Part shown: piece by piece, positions 6,904 through 15,802 of the stretch
Numbering within the stretch: position 1 is the stretch's first letter
Layout: every line of letters starts with the position of its first letter
Origin: Thiodiazotropha sp040791665
Lineage (GTDB): Bacteria; Pseudomonadota; Gammaproteobacteria; Chromatiales; Chromatiaceae
NCBI GenBank assembly: GCA_040791665.1
Contig: JBFNNX010000023.1
Location: forward strand, 600,445 to 664,444
DNA: 64,000 nucleotides
Direction: 5' to 3'
Position numbers and translations under genes: made by a program
Notes under the pieces: generated by a model
Seen by the model: only the letters and a program-made list of their open reading frames with translations
Told to the model about the DNA's origin: nothing
Databases searched by the model: none

Positions 6904-9018
6904 ATGTCGACCGACCTTACCAAACTCAATCTTGAACAGATCAGCGAACTGAATCCCGATTGGATAGTAGCGTTTCTTAAAAAGCCTGTTAGCGGCAGTT
7001 ATCGCAATGCGACACCCGCCACATACGGATCGATTCTCGAATTGCGCGTCGATGTTGACAACCGTCGCCCCCAACAGCGCCTGAGCGGCGATCTCTACAC
7101 TCACTTTACATTCTGCGGGATTCCGATCACCTTTTACACCGCATCCTTTGTCGTGGAAGATGTCACCATCGCCGGTGACGCCACGGCAATGGTCCTGTCA
7201 GGACCGGTTATCTACTATGCCGATCCCGGCAATACTGCGGACACCATCGAAGTACGCATACCCCGGGTCAACTACTTCGCCTCCCCAGCCGCTGCCTGTG
7301 TCAGCTGGCTCAGTAACGGCAACCTGGTGCAATCCTATGTCTGTCCGAAGATATCTGAATATTTCCGTACCGCCACATTGGAAGTCGATCGTTTCCAGGG
7401 AACTGTCTTTCCCCCGACGATCGATCCAGATATCGATCCTTCACCGGCGGGATTACCCGCCTCAGTGGATATCCGTGAAACCTTTTTGCGTTCGGGCATC
7501 GACCTTACGGTAGTCCATGACGACACGTTGAACGATGCCGACAGTGGCGATATTGAGGACAATTGGAGCGAGGCTGAACTGCACGACTTGATGGAGGACA
7601 GATTCGACCAATTCTCCAATTCCCTGCAATGGAACCTCTACGCTGTCATCGTGCCGAAGTTCGGCGACCCTAACTACAGTTCAGGCTATTACGGCACCAT
7701 GTTCGACTGGGGCGGTTGGCAGGCGGGTGACGCCTATCTGCGCCAGGGATGCGCGATTGCGGAAACCGCCATCCGTGGCAGAGAGGTCGATGATCTCTAT
7801 GACTCGTCGGACAAAAAGGACCGGCTTATTCTGCAAACCCTGATCCACGAAATCGGCCATGCCTTCAACCTGCCACACTCATGGTCAAGATCGGTCAACC
7901 CGGATAGCGGCTCGGAATCTTTCATGAACTACCCCTGGGGATACACCGATAACGGGGGCGGCGAAAGCAATTTCTGGGCGAATTTCCGTTGGGAGTTCGA
8001 TGATCCGGAATTGATCTGGATGCGCCATGCCGATCGCAACGACGTCATCTTCGGTGGCAGGGACTGGATCGGCAACAATCTCACTACCGACCTGAACCCG
8101 GCCTTCGAGCAAATACAGTCCCCCGTCACCCTGGAGATAGAGGGTCCCGGCGTTTTTGATCTAGGCGTTCCGGTCAGTCTGGGTTTGAAACTGCGCAACG
8201 ACTCTCCCATGCCCATCAATATCATCGACCGGCTGCAGCCCGAAGAGGGTCTGTTGCGGGTTATCGTCAAGCGACCCAATGGTGAGATCGTCTCTTACAT
8301 ACCGCCGATACGCCGCCTGATGGCGCCTCCGGAGCCGGTCGAACTCGCACCCGGGGCATCCACATTCAGCAGCGTCAGTCTCAGCTACGGCGCAAAAGGC
8401 CATCAGTTTGCCGAACCTGGCGAGTACCAGATCCAGGTCTATTTCCCATGCTTTCCCATCGGCTTCATAGCCACAGCCACGCGACGTATCCGCATCGCTC
8501 ACCCGCCGAGCAGAAACAGCGAAGAGCTTGTCCACCTGTTGACAAGCCGGGAGGCATCCCAGTTTCTCTATTACGGCGGGTCGAGACGGCGCATCGATGT
8601 AATCGAGAAGCTTGCTGAAGCAGTGGATCGGTATGAGAAGAGCGACCCAATGGCGGTTCGACACATTGCAGCCGCGCTCGGACGCAACGCAACGCGTATC
8701 CATAAACGGATTGATGTGAAGAAGGGTAAACGAGTGATTGTCGCCGACCAAGCCGATCATGGGACTGCGGTCGACCATTTGACTATTGCCACCGCCCTGT
8801 TGCCCAAGGAGTACGGTAATCAATCAGCGTTTGACCCCCTGACAGAAAGTGCACTGATCAAGCAACTGGCCGACAGCCATATGGCGATCGACAACAGAGA
8901 TGAGGCAGTCTCTACATTGGATAAAGCCATCAAACAGATGAAAAGGCGGAAATCGGCCGAGTCTGTCATCGACGATTTGGAAGATAGATTGAAAGCCGTT
9001 AAACGGCGTAAGCGGTAA
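6904..9018 (+). CDS. Metzincin-like putative zinc metalloprotease, no signal peptide
   Basis: A 704-residue protein of unknown family. Residues 315-325 read HEIGHAFNLPH, giving the HExxHxxxxxH zinc site of metzincins (ligands His315, His319 and His325, catalytic Glu316). ESFMNYPW follows, with Met341 16 residues later, as expected for the Met-turn. The Gly normally at position eight of the motif is Asn322. The first 200 residues look beta-rich. The region after the catalytic part (about 400-530) looks like an immunoglobulin-type beta domain (PGVFDLGVPVSLGLKLRN). The last 150 residues are helical and basic, ending KAVKRRKR. No secretion signal is present, which is odd for a metzincin. Strong AAGGAG ribosome-binding site. 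The protease call rests on the motif alone. Confidence 0.65.
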   Translation: MSTDLTKLNLEQISELNPDWIVAFLKKPVSGSYRNATPATYGSILELRVDVDNRRPQQRLSGDLYTHFTFCGIPITFYTASFVVEDVTIAGDATAMVLSGPVIYYADPGNTADTIEVRIPRVNYFASPAAACVSWLSNGNLVQSYVCPKISEYFRTATLEVDRFQGTVFPPTIDPDIDPSPAGLPASVDIRETFLRSGIDLTVVHDDTLNDADSGDIEDNWSEAELHDLMEDRFDQFSNSLQWNLYAVIVPKFGDPNYSSGYYGTMFDWGGWQAGDAYLRQGCAIAETAIRGREVDDLYDSSDKKDRLILQTLIHEIGHAFNLPHSWSRSVNPDSGSESFMNYPWGYTDNGGGESNFWANFRWEFDDPELIWMRHADRNDVIFGGRDWIGNNLTTDLNPAFEQIQSPVTLEIEGPGVFDLGVPVSLGLKLRNDSPMPINIIDRLQPEEGLLRVIVKRPNGEIVSYIPPIRRLMAPPEPVELAPGASTFSSVSLSYGAKGHQFAEPGEYQIQVYFPCFPIGFIATATRRIRIAHPPSRNSEELVHLLTSREASQFLYYGGSRRRIDVIEKLAEAVDRYEKSDPMAVRHIAAALGRNATRIHKRIDVKKGKRVIVADQADHGTAVDHLTIATALLPKEYGNQSAFDPLTESALIKQLADSHMAIDNRDEAVSTLDKAIKQMKRRKSAESVIDDLEDRLKAVKRRKR

Positions 9019-9031
9019 CTGGCGGAAGTCT

Positions 9032-9061
9032 CCCGAGCACGGCTCACCATCCGTGCTCGGG
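9032..9061 (+). terminator. Strong stem-loop after the metzincin-like gene
   Basis: CCCGAGCACGG and CCGTGCTCGGG form a perfect 11-bp stem with an 8-base loop, 14 bases after the stop codon. It also lies just past the end of the convergent WYL gene. A T-run is missing, so it may act bidirectionally or as an mRNA 3'-end stabiliser. Confidence 0.6.
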
Positions 9062-9104
9062 ACCTGACCGACACCCTGCAGCCCGCTTATTACCGGAACC
9101 GCAG

Positions 9105-9794
9105 TCAAGCATCTGCACTGGCGCCCACGGCCAGGAGAAAATCGTTCAGTGCACGCCCCTCCGTGGTCTTAAAACGGGAGCCCGTGTTTGATAGGCCGCC
9201 TATCCGGTCGAGTCGAAAATGGCGAAACGCGCCGCGTAGCTCACACCAGGCGCCCAGGGTCCATTTCTCGCCCCAGTAGAAGAGGCAGAGGGGCCATACG
9301 ATGCGTTCTGATTGAGTACCGTCCGCCCTTTGGTATCCCATCTTCACTCTGTTTTTAGCGGTGATTGCCCTGCGCAAAAGAGCGACATGCTCCCGTACCG
9401 TTTCTGACAGATGAAAGTCGGGAACCAGCATGACCTCATCTTCGAGCACCGGACGCGACCGCTGCGGCACTATCCCTTCGATCTTGCGGCGTACCCGAGC
9501 CGCCGCCGCGGCGAGATCACGATCCGACCAGGCCTGCGCCATACGGATACCGAGCAACAGGGCATTCAGTTCCTCGTCATCGAACATCAAGGGCGGCAAG
9601 CGAAATCCCTCGCAGAGGCGATAGCCGGCCCCCGCCGTTCCCTCGATGGGCACGCCGGATGCCGTCAGCGCATCGATATCACGATAGATGGTACGTTGGG
9701 AAACCTCGAGCTGACAGGCAAGCTCCCGGGCCGTGAGATAGCGTTTGGTATCCAGTTCCTGGGTGATACGAAAGAGGCGGTCGGCGCGACGCAT
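9105..9794 (-). CDS. YafY-type HTH/WYL-domain transcriptional regulator
   Basis: A 229-residue protein. The N-terminal DeoR-type winged helix (about 1-60) has LTARELACQLEVSQRTIYRDIDAL. A central linker leads to a WYL-like domain (about 135-205) with KNRVKMGYQRADGTQSERIVWP, FYWGEKWTLGAWCELR and FRHFRLDRIG, the conserved pattern of a ligand-binding Sm-like beta-barrel. WYL regulators respond to small ligands or nucleic-acid ends, and the effector here is unknown. Its ATG overlaps the trpC stop by one base (TGATG), so it is read with trpDC, but a role in tryptophan control is only suggested by position. Confidence 0.85.
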   Translation of the reverse strand: MRRADRLFRITQELDTKRYLTARELACQLEVSQRTIYRDIDALTASGVPIEGTAGAGYRLCEGFRLPPLMFDDEELNALLLGIRMAQAWSDRDLAAAAARVRRKIEGIVPQRSRPVLEDEVMLVPDFHLSETVREHVALLRRAITAKNRVKMGYQRADGTQSERIVWPLCLFYWGEKWTLGAWCELRGAFRHFRLDRIGGLSNTGSRFKTTEGRALNDFLLAVGASADA

Positions 9795-10591
9795 CAGGCA
9801 AAGAGTTGAGCCAGTTTCGCCCCCGGATCTTCGGCACGCATAAAGGCCTCGCCCACCAGAAAGGCGTTGACCCGATGGCTGCGCATCAGGGCCACATCCT
9901 CCCCGGTCAGAATGCCGCTCTCCGTCACCACGATCCTGTCGGGCGGGATCATGGGCAGCAGTTCCAGGGTGGTATCGAGACTGACCTCAAAGGTACGGAG
10001 ATTGCGGTTGTTGATACCGATCAGACGGTTATCCACCTGCAAGGCCCGCTGCAGCTCATCACCGTCATGGACCTCGATCAAGACATCCATGCCCAATTGA
10101 TGGGCCAGATCGTTCAACCCTTTGAGCTGAACATCATCGAGGCAAGCGGCGATCAGGAGTATGCAGTCGGCACCGATCGAGCGTGCCTCATAGACCTGGT
10201 AGGGATCGATAATAAAATCCTTGCGGATCACCGGCAGGCTGCAGGTCGCCCGCGCCTGTTGCAGATATTGATCGCTACCTTGAAAGAAGTCGATGTCGGT
10301 CAACACAGAGAGACAGGCGGCACCGCCTTGAGCATAGCTCCGAGCGATCTGCGCAGGCTGAAAATCCTCTCTTAATATACCTTTGCTGGGAGATGCCTTT
10401 TTGATTTCGGCGATTACACCCGATCCGCCGGCCGCCAGTTTGCGGGCAATCGAATCCGCAAAGCCGCGTGGTTCGGAAGCCTGGGTCAGCAGCCCCTGCA
10501 ACTCGGCGATGGATCGTAGCGAGGCCCTTTCACTGATCTCCTGCCGTTTACGCCGGGTTATCTTCAGCAGAATATCGGGAGTGCCTGTCAT
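9794..10591 (-). CDS. trpC: Indole-3-glycerol-phosphate synthase
   Basis: A 265-residue TIM-barrel enzyme that closes the ring of CdRP to give indole-3-glycerol phosphate with loss of CO2 in tryptophan synthesis. GVIAEIKKASPSKGIL carries the catalytic Lys and substrate-binding Ser. PVIRKDFIIDPYQVYEA, ADCILLIAACL, IEVHDGDEL, IGINNRNL and VVTESGI are the ordered family motifs of the later strands. Monofunctional, without a fused TrpF domain. Two bases separate it from trpD upstream, and its stop overlaps the WYL regulator. Confidence 0.97.
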   Translation of the reverse strand: MTGTPDILLKITRRKRQEISERASLRSIAELQGLLTQASEPRGFADSIARKLAAGGSGVIAEIKKASPSKGILREDFQPAQIARSYAQGGAACLSVLTDIDFFQGSDQYLQQARATCSLPVIRKDFIIDPYQVYEARSIGADCILLIAACLDDVQLKGLNDLAHQLGMDVLIEVHDGDELQRALQVDNRLIGINNRNLRTFEVSLDTTLELLPMIPPDRIVVTESGILTGEDVALMRSHRVNAFLVGEAFMRAEDPGAKLAQLFA

Positions 10592-10593
10592 GA

Positions 10594-11616
10594 TCAGTCA
10601 AAGCTCTGGGTCAGGACTACCAGTCGATCGAGACGGTTTCTAGCCTCACCGCTGGTAATGGCGTGATTGGCCCTGCCGATACCATCCTGCAGATTCTCAG
10701 CCAGGCCGGCGGTATAGATCGCAGCCCCGGCATTGAACACCACGATATCCCGCGCCGGTCCGGGATTGTCTTCCAACACCCCGCGGATCATGGCCAGACT
10801 CCCCGCGGCATCGTTGACCAGAATGGTATCCAGCGGACTGCGTTGCAGACCGAATTGCTCGGGTTGTAGGGTGAAACGCCTGATCTGGCCATCTTTCAAC
10901 TCCGCTACATCGGTGACATCACCAATGCTGATCTCGTCCAGACCGTCACGGGAGTGAACCACCATAACATGACGGCTGCCAAGTCGCTGTAAAACCTCCG
11001 CCAGGGGTTCGAGTAAGTCACTGTCGAAGACGCCAAGCAGCTGATTCGGCACTCCCGCGGGATTGGTGATTGGCCCCAGCACATTGAAGATGGTGCGCAC
11101 ACCCATCTCCTTGCGCGGACCGATGGCATGCTTCATTGCGCTGTGATGGCCGGGGGCGAACATGAAGCCGACTCCCACTTCGCGCACGCACTGTTCCACC
11201 TGTTGTGGCGACAGATCGAGCCTGACACCTGCGGCCTCGAGGGCATCGGCACTCCCCGATTTTGACGAGACCGATCTGTTGCCATGTTTCGCCACATGGC
11301 AACCGGCGGCCGCGGCAACAAACATGCAGGCGGTGGAGACGTTGAAGGTACCCGAAGCATCGCCACCCGTACCGACGATATCTACCGTATTCACGAGATC
11401 GGCGATGGAGACACCGGAGGCCAGCTCACGCATAACCGAGGCGGCCGCGGCTATTTCGCTGACGGTCTCCTCTTTCATGCGCAGGCCGACAAGAAACCCA
11501 CCGATCTGGGCCGGGGTGGCGTTGCCGGTCATGATGTTGCGCATCACGGCAGTCATCTCATCGGCGCTGAGGTCCTGGCGGGCCAGCACTTTTTTGATCG
11601 CTTGCTGCATTTCCAC
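10594..11616 (-). CDS. trpD: Anthranilate phosphoribosyltransferase
   Basis: About 340 residues. It transfers phosphoribose from PRPP to anthranilate. VGTGGDASGTFNVSTA is the PRPP-binding glycine-rich signature, KHGNRSVSSKSGSADALE follows, and HHSAMKHAIGPRKEMG and NVLGPITNPAG carry the anthranilate-site residues. I place the start at GTG 11616 because GAGGAG lies seven bases upstream and the protein then begins VEMQQAIKKVLARQDLS, in register with Pseudomonas TrpD. The longer frame from 11652 uses TTG without a good site. It leads the trpD-trpC-WYL unit and is separated from trpEG by two unrelated genes. Confidence 0.96.
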   Translation of the reverse strand: MEMQQAIKKVLARQDLSADEMTAVMRNIMTGNATPAQIGGFLVGLRMKEETVSEIAAAASVMRELASGVSIADLVNTVDIVGTGGDASGTFNVSTACMFVAAAAGCHVAKHGNRSVSSKSGSADALEAAGVRLDLSPQQVEQCVREVGVGFMFAPGHHSAMKHAIGPRKEMGVRTIFNVLGPITNPAGVPNQLLGVFDSDLLEPLAEVLQRLGSRHVMVVHSRDGLDEISIGDVTDVAELKDGQIRRFTLQPEQFGLQRSPLDTILVNDAAGSLAMIRGVLEDNPGPARDIVVFNAGAAIYTAGLAENLQDGIGRANHAITSGEARNRLDRLVVLTQSFD

Positions 11617-11902
11617 GGATGGTCTCCTCGAGGGCCTGTTATCCAGAACCAAGGCATTTTAATAGGATTTCGACTTTAATGAAATCGATAGCCTTGTTAA
11701 TGATCCACCTCAATACAATCACCAAAGAGATAATTAAGGCGTCCGCCAGGAAGGTACTTTTATATATTTAATGAGGCAGCATTCAGAGTACGACCCAATA
11801 CCGGCAACACATGCCGCGAGAGGTAACCCTTACATATTCAAGATTGTATTCAACTCGATGATCGGACAGGCGCTGGAGAACAAGTGAGGCTTTGTTGAGC
11901 GC

Positions 11903-13474
11903 TCAGATCCGAAAGCCGCGAACCACGGAGCGCATGTTCTCAGCCAGCCCGGCAAGATCCTTGGAGAGCTCGGTCATGGCCTCCGCGCTACGGGCATTGG
12001 TCTGTGCAGCATCTCCCACTGAGTGGATATTACCGCTGATGTCCTGGGCGACGATGCTCTGTTGATTGGCGGCGGTGGCCACCATCTGGTTGAGGTCGCT
12101 GATTTCGGTAATCATCCCCGTGATCTCATTCAACACATCGACAACTTTGCTCGACTGCTCGATACCGACCCGCGCCTGGCTGCTGCCTTCATCCATCACC
12201 CGGCCCGCCTCATGGGCCCGCTTCTGCAGTTTTTCGATCATCTGATTGATCTCTTCCGTCGATCGCTGGGTGCGGTCCGCCAGGGTTCTGACCTCATCCG
12301 CTACCACCGCGAAGCCTCGCCCATGCACACCGGCCCTTGCCGCTTCGATGGCCGCGTTCAGCGCCAACAGATTGGTCTGTTCGGCTATCTCCCTGATGAC
12401 GTCGAGTATCTTGCCGATCGCGTCACTCTCCGATTCCAGGGTTCTGATCGTCTCCGCCGCCGTCTCGACCTCGCCGGCCATGCTGTTGATCATATCCATG
12501 GCTTCCCCGACGACCGACCTTCCGGCGGTGGCGGCATCATTCGATTTTCTGGTAGTATCGGCCGCGCTCTCTGCCGTTTTGGCCACCTCGACGATGGAAT
12601 GGGACATCTCCTCCGAAGCGGTGGCCATCTGCTCGAGTGTGGAGCGCTGCCGGCAGATCTCTCGACCGACTTCAGCCACCGTTTCAGCGGACGTACAGGC
12701 ATCCGACGCCAACTGTTTCGCGGTTTCATCCAGACGTCCGAGCACGGTCCTCAATCCCGCCTGCACCATCACTCCCGCCAACTCCACTGCGCCGACATCG
12801 CTCATATTGCCCGTATAGACATACTGCATGATCGGGTTGTTCACCAGTTGCCTGGCCCGCCCCGCCGATTGTCTCACTTCGCGGGTCGCAATCAAGGCCA
12901 CGCCGTAACTGATCGCTATTCCAGCCATCCAGCCCAACAGCTGTGGCAACCATGACCAGCCACCCAATAATGAGAAGAGCACCATCGGCAGACTGAAGAT
13001 CAACGCCAGCCAGAAAAACTGACGCAGGGTGCTGCCGGGCCGAAAACGCAGCGCGAAGGGTATGCGGCCTTTGCGCAGGGATGCATAGAGTTTCTCCGCC
13101 CGCTCCACCCGTTCACGGCTGGGGGCGACACGCACCGACTGGTACCCCACCTTGGCCTCACCCTCATAGACCGACGTCACATAGGCGTCCACCCAGTAAT
13201 AGCCGCCATCCTTGCTGCGGTTTTTCACAATCCCCATCCAGGACTCATCCCGCTTCAGCGTCTCCCATAGATCGGCAAAGGCCTCTGGCGGCATATCCGG
13301 GTGGCGAACGATATTGTGGTTGACGTTCAGCAGTTCATCCCGGGAGTACTGACTGATGTCAACAAAGGCCTGATTGGCCTGAGTGATGATACCTTTAAGG
13401 TCGGTGGTCGATATGAGCTCAGCGTCCGATGCTACCGAGGATTCCCGATCCTTGATCGGTAGATTGATTTTCAT
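11903..13474 (-). CDS. Aer-like PAS-domain methyl-accepting chemoreceptor
   Basis: About 523 residues. The start MKINLPIKDRES followed by a PAS domain (about 20-120, with TDLKGIITQANQAFVDIS and HPDMPPEAFADLW) is typical of Aer-type energy-taxis receptors that bind FAD. A hydrophobic hairpin at about 150-195 (two membrane segments separated by few residues) anchors it without a periplasmic domain. The cytoplasmic signalling domain has the invariant hairpin tip EIAEQTNLLALNAAIEAARAG and ends in VVRGFRI. It should sense redox state or oxygen and signal to CheA. ATG 13474 is preferred over the TTG at 13498. It sits inside the trp cluster with the divergent HD-GYP gene. Confidence 0.92.
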   Translation of the reverse strand: MKINLPIKDRESSVASDAELISTTDLKGIITQANQAFVDISQYSRDELLNVNHNIVRHPDMPPEAFADLWETLKRDESWMGIVKNRSKDGGYYWVDAYVTSVYEGEAKVGYQSVRVAPSRERVERAEKLYASLRKGRIPFALRFRPGSTLRQFFWLALIFSLPMVLFSLLGGWSWLPQLLGWMAGIAISYGVALIATREVRQSAGRARQLVNNPIMQYVYTGNMSDVGAVELAGVMVQAGLRTVLGRLDETAKQLASDACTSAETVAEVGREICRQRSTLEQMATASEEMSHSIVEVAKTAESAADTTRKSNDAATAGRSVVGEAMDMINSMAGEVETAAETIRTLESESDAIGKILDVIREIAEQTNLLALNAAIEAARAGVHGRGFAVVADEVRTLADRTQRSTEEINQMIEKLQKRAHEAGRVMDEGSSQARVGIEQSSKVVDVLNEITGMITEISDLNQMVATAANQQSIVAQDISGNIHSVGDAAQTNARSAEAMTELSKDLAGLAENMRSVVRGFRI

Positions 13475-13833
13475 CGCGGTAGGTGCCTTCAAAGACAAAT
13501 TGAACTACAGCGTGTATCGGCCGGATAGACTTTAACTGAAGGACTTTCTGACACATCGCGGGAAAATAGTCACTATTTTCCTGATCTGTAACAATCGGGT
13601 CATGCACGACAGATGCCGTTTTATTCGCATATCGGGTAAAGGGTCGGCGTCTTCACACGCTACTCGTCACGATAAAGCGCAAAAAACACCTTAAAAAGAA
13701 CAACATGGAGTGTGCATATTGAGAACAGGAATGATCATTCTAGTTATATCCCAATAAACTCAAGCAAAATTAAAATATGCCGACAACATCCAGTACAACG
13801 ATACCACCGTTTTTGTAACCGAAGTCCGGTTCA
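13475..13833. other. Divergent intergenic region between the Aer-like gene and HD-GYP, with palindromes
   Basis: A 359-base AT-rich region between divergent genes. GAATGATCATTC at 13729-13740 is a perfect 12-base palindrome. AACCG/CGGTT at 13817-13831 forms a small hairpin immediately before the HD-GYP start, which lacks a normal ribosome-binding site. GGCCGATAC at about 13520 recalls a sigma-28 -10 element, but no -35 element lies at the right distance. No coding sequence seen. Confidence 0.45.
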
Positions 13834-15048
13834 ATGATTAAACAAATTACCACGCAACAAATCAGGCCAGGCATGTATGTCCATAAATTGGATTGCTCTT
13901 GGCTGGATCACCCATTTGCAAGAAATAGCTTCCTCATCAAGGATATGAATGATGTGCACAAATTGCGTGGCATAAAACTCAGTCAAATTTTAATCGATAC
14001 GGACAAGGGCCTCGATGTCGATGTACGGATTGCATCGCAAGCCCCGGATCCGCAGCCGGAAGAAACGGTTAAAAAAGAGGTTAAATGTCCGAAAGACCGG
14101 CAGAAACGCATCTCGGTGGCGGAGGAGCGGCAGCGGGCTGGCGCGGTCAAGCAAGAGGCCGAGCGTGTGATTACGGGGATCATGGCGGACATCAAGCTGG
14201 GTAAAAGGATCGATGCTGAACGCGTGTCACCGGTCGTGGAGCATATGATGGGGTCGGTGTTCCGCAACGAAGACGCCTTGCTGGGATTGACCCGCATCCG
14301 TCAGATGGACAAGTACACCTTTGAACACTCGGTGAGCGTGTCGGTATTGCTGATCGCATTTGCGAAACAACTTGGATTGGAAGAGTCGATTATTCGGGAT
14401 TTGGGCATTGGTGGATTATTGCACGATATCGGCAAAATGCGTGTTCCCGATAAGATCCTGAATAAACCGGGGCGTCTGAACGATGAAGAGTTCGCGGTCA
14501 TACGCGAACATGTGAATCTTGGCCACGGTCTGGTTGACGGCGTTGAAACGATATCCGCCACCGCGCTGGAAGTCGTGACGCAGCACCATGAACGCATCGA
14601 CGGCAGTGGCTATCCAAGCAAACTGCATGGTGATGAGACCGGTTTGTACGGGAAAATGGCGGCCGTGGTGGATGTCTACGACGCCATTACAAGCGATCGC
14701 GTCTACCATAAGGGACAACTGCCAAGCGTGGTGCTGAAGCGCATGATGGAGTGGAGCGGTTCCCATTTCGATCCAAAGCTTGTGCAGCACTTTATTCAGT
14801 GTGTCGGCATCTACCCGGTGGGCTCGGTGGTGGCGTTGGAAAGCGAGCGCCTGGCTATCGTGATCCAGTCGCCCGAGGAAGGCCTATTGGAGCCCCTGGT
14901 CAACATAGTTTACGACCTACGCAAGCGCCGTTATATCACACCCCGGCTACTCGATCTGGCAAACCAGCCGGAGGACGAAAAGGATCGCATACTGCGCCTG
15001 GAATCTGCTGAGAGTTACGGCATACGGCCGGAAGTGTTCATGCAATGA
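13834..15048 (+). CDS. HD-GYP cyclic-di-GMP phosphodiesterase with DUF3391 N-terminus
   Basis: A 404-residue protein. The N-terminal domain (about 1-130) begins MIKQITTQQIRPGMYVHKLD, the DUF3391 pattern seen before HD-GYP domains. The catalytic domain has HD at residues 197-198 (LLHDIGKMRVPDKIL) and HHERIDGSGYP at 251-261, so both the metal-binding HD pair and the diagnostic GYP are intact. It should hydrolyse cyclic-di-GMP to pGpG or GMP and so favour motility over biofilm. No clear Shine-Dalgarno site precedes the ATG, and a small hairpin sits there instead. It interrupts the trp gene order together with the adjacent chemoreceptor. Confidence 0.93.
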   Translation: MIKQITTQQIRPGMYVHKLDCSWLDHPFARNSFLIKDMNDVHKLRGIKLSQILIDTDKGLDVDVRIASQAPDPQPEETVKKEVKCPKDRQKRISVAEERQRAGAVKQEAERVITGIMADIKLGKRIDAERVSPVVEHMMGSVFRNEDALLGLTRIRQMDKYTFEHSVSVSVLLIAFAKQLGLEESIIRDLGIGGLLHDIGKMRVPDKILNKPGRLNDEEFAVIREHVNLGHGLVDGVETISATALEVVTQHHERIDGSGYPSKLHGDETGLYGKMAAVVDVYDAITSDRVYHKGQLPSVVLKRMMEWSGSHFDPKLVQHFIQCVGIYPVGSVVALESERLAIVIQSPEEGLLEPLVNIVYDLRKRRYITPRLLDLANQPEDEKDRILRLESAESYGIRPEVFMQ

Positions 15049-15090
15049 TCTACAGCACCGGATGGTGGATAAAGAAGAAGTATTGTCTTT

Positions 15091-15110
15091 GGGCCTGTCA
15101 ACACTAATCC
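15091..15110 (+). repeat. Dispersed short repeat, GGGCCTGTTAACACTAATCC family, copy A
   Basis: GGGCCTGTCAACACTAATCC, downstream of the HD-GYP stop codon. Related copies lie at 20755, 22612, 37777 and, inverted, 37913. Function unknown. Confidence 0.5.
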
Positions 15111-15182
15111 AATGCGCCCGGAAGGAAGCACCCTTGGGGTTTGTTGTCGAGGCGGCGAGCCGCACACCACACCCAGAACATC

Positions 15183-15210
15183 ATTTGCGTCTTTTTGCGT
15201 TCATTTGCGG
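15183..15210 (+). repeat. Single arm of the TTTGCG repeat family
   Basis: ATTTGCGT, CTTTTTGCG and TTCATTTGCGG in tandem lie between the convergent HD-GYP and trpG genes. The same ATTTGCGTTCATTTGCGG core ends the MITE-like elements at 18181-18329, 55120-55344 and 62569-62649. Here I see no matching inverted partner, so it may be a decayed or half copy. Confidence 0.5.
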
Positions 15211-15221
15211 ATTTTAAAAAC

Positions 15222-15800
15222 CTAACGCCCCTCGACGAAGTTGCGTAACAGGTCATGCCCATAACGGGTGAGGATCGATTCGGGGTGAAACTGCACCCCC
15301 TGGATCGCCAGCTCCTTGTGCCGTACGCCCATGATCTCATCCATTTCGCCATCAACTTCGGTCCAGGCCGTGATCTCCAGACACTCTGGCAGGCTCTCCT
15401 TCTCGATCACCAGGGAGTGGTAGCGCGTTGCCTCGAAGGGATTCTCCAGTCCGTTGAAGACCCCTGCCCCTGTATGCAGAATGGGTGATGTCTTACCGTG
15501 CATCACCTCCCGCGCGTGCACGATCTTGCCACCGAAGGCCTGACCGATGGACTGGTGGCCCAGGCAGACACCCAGGATCGGCATGCGTCCGGCATAGGCG
15601 CGGATGGTCTCTACGGAGATTCCCGCCTCATTGGGTGTACAGGGTCCGGGAGAGATGACGATCTGGTCGGGAGCGATGGCATCGATCTCTTCCACCGCGA
15701 TCTCATCGTTGCGCACCACCTTGACCTCGACACCGAGCTCACCCAGATACTGCACCAGGTTATAAGTGAAAGAGTCGTAATTATCGATCATCAACAGCAT
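15222..15800 (-). CDS. trpG: Anthranilate synthase component II (glutamine amidotransferase)
   Basis: A 192-residue class I amidotransferase that releases ammonia from glutamine for TrpE. MLLMIDNYDSFTYNLVQYL is the standard start. ILGVCLGHQ holds the nucleophile Cys79. GVQFHPESI provides the His and Glu of the catalytic triad. PGPCTPNEAG and MHGKTSPI are further family motifs; the same protein may also serve PabB. The ATG lies two bases after the trpE stop, so the subunits are coupled. Gene order then breaks: trpD is 3.6 kb away. Confidence 0.97.
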   Translation of the reverse strand: MLLMIDNYDSFTYNLVQYLGELGVEVKVVRNDEIAVEEIDAIAPDQIVISPGPCTPNEAGISVETIRAYAGRMPILGVCLGHQSIGQAFGGKIVHAREVMHGKTSPILHTGAGVFNGLENPFEATRYHSLVIEKESLPECLEITAWTEVDGEMDEIMGVRHKELAIQGVQFHPESILTRYGHDLLRNFVEGR

Positions 15801-15802
15801 GA

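Noticed and set aside
13505..13530. Sigma-28 chemotaxis promoter in front of the Aer-like gene
   Set aside because: GGCCGATAC resembles a sigma-28 -10 element, but the nearest TAAA lies only 9 bases upstream instead of about 15.
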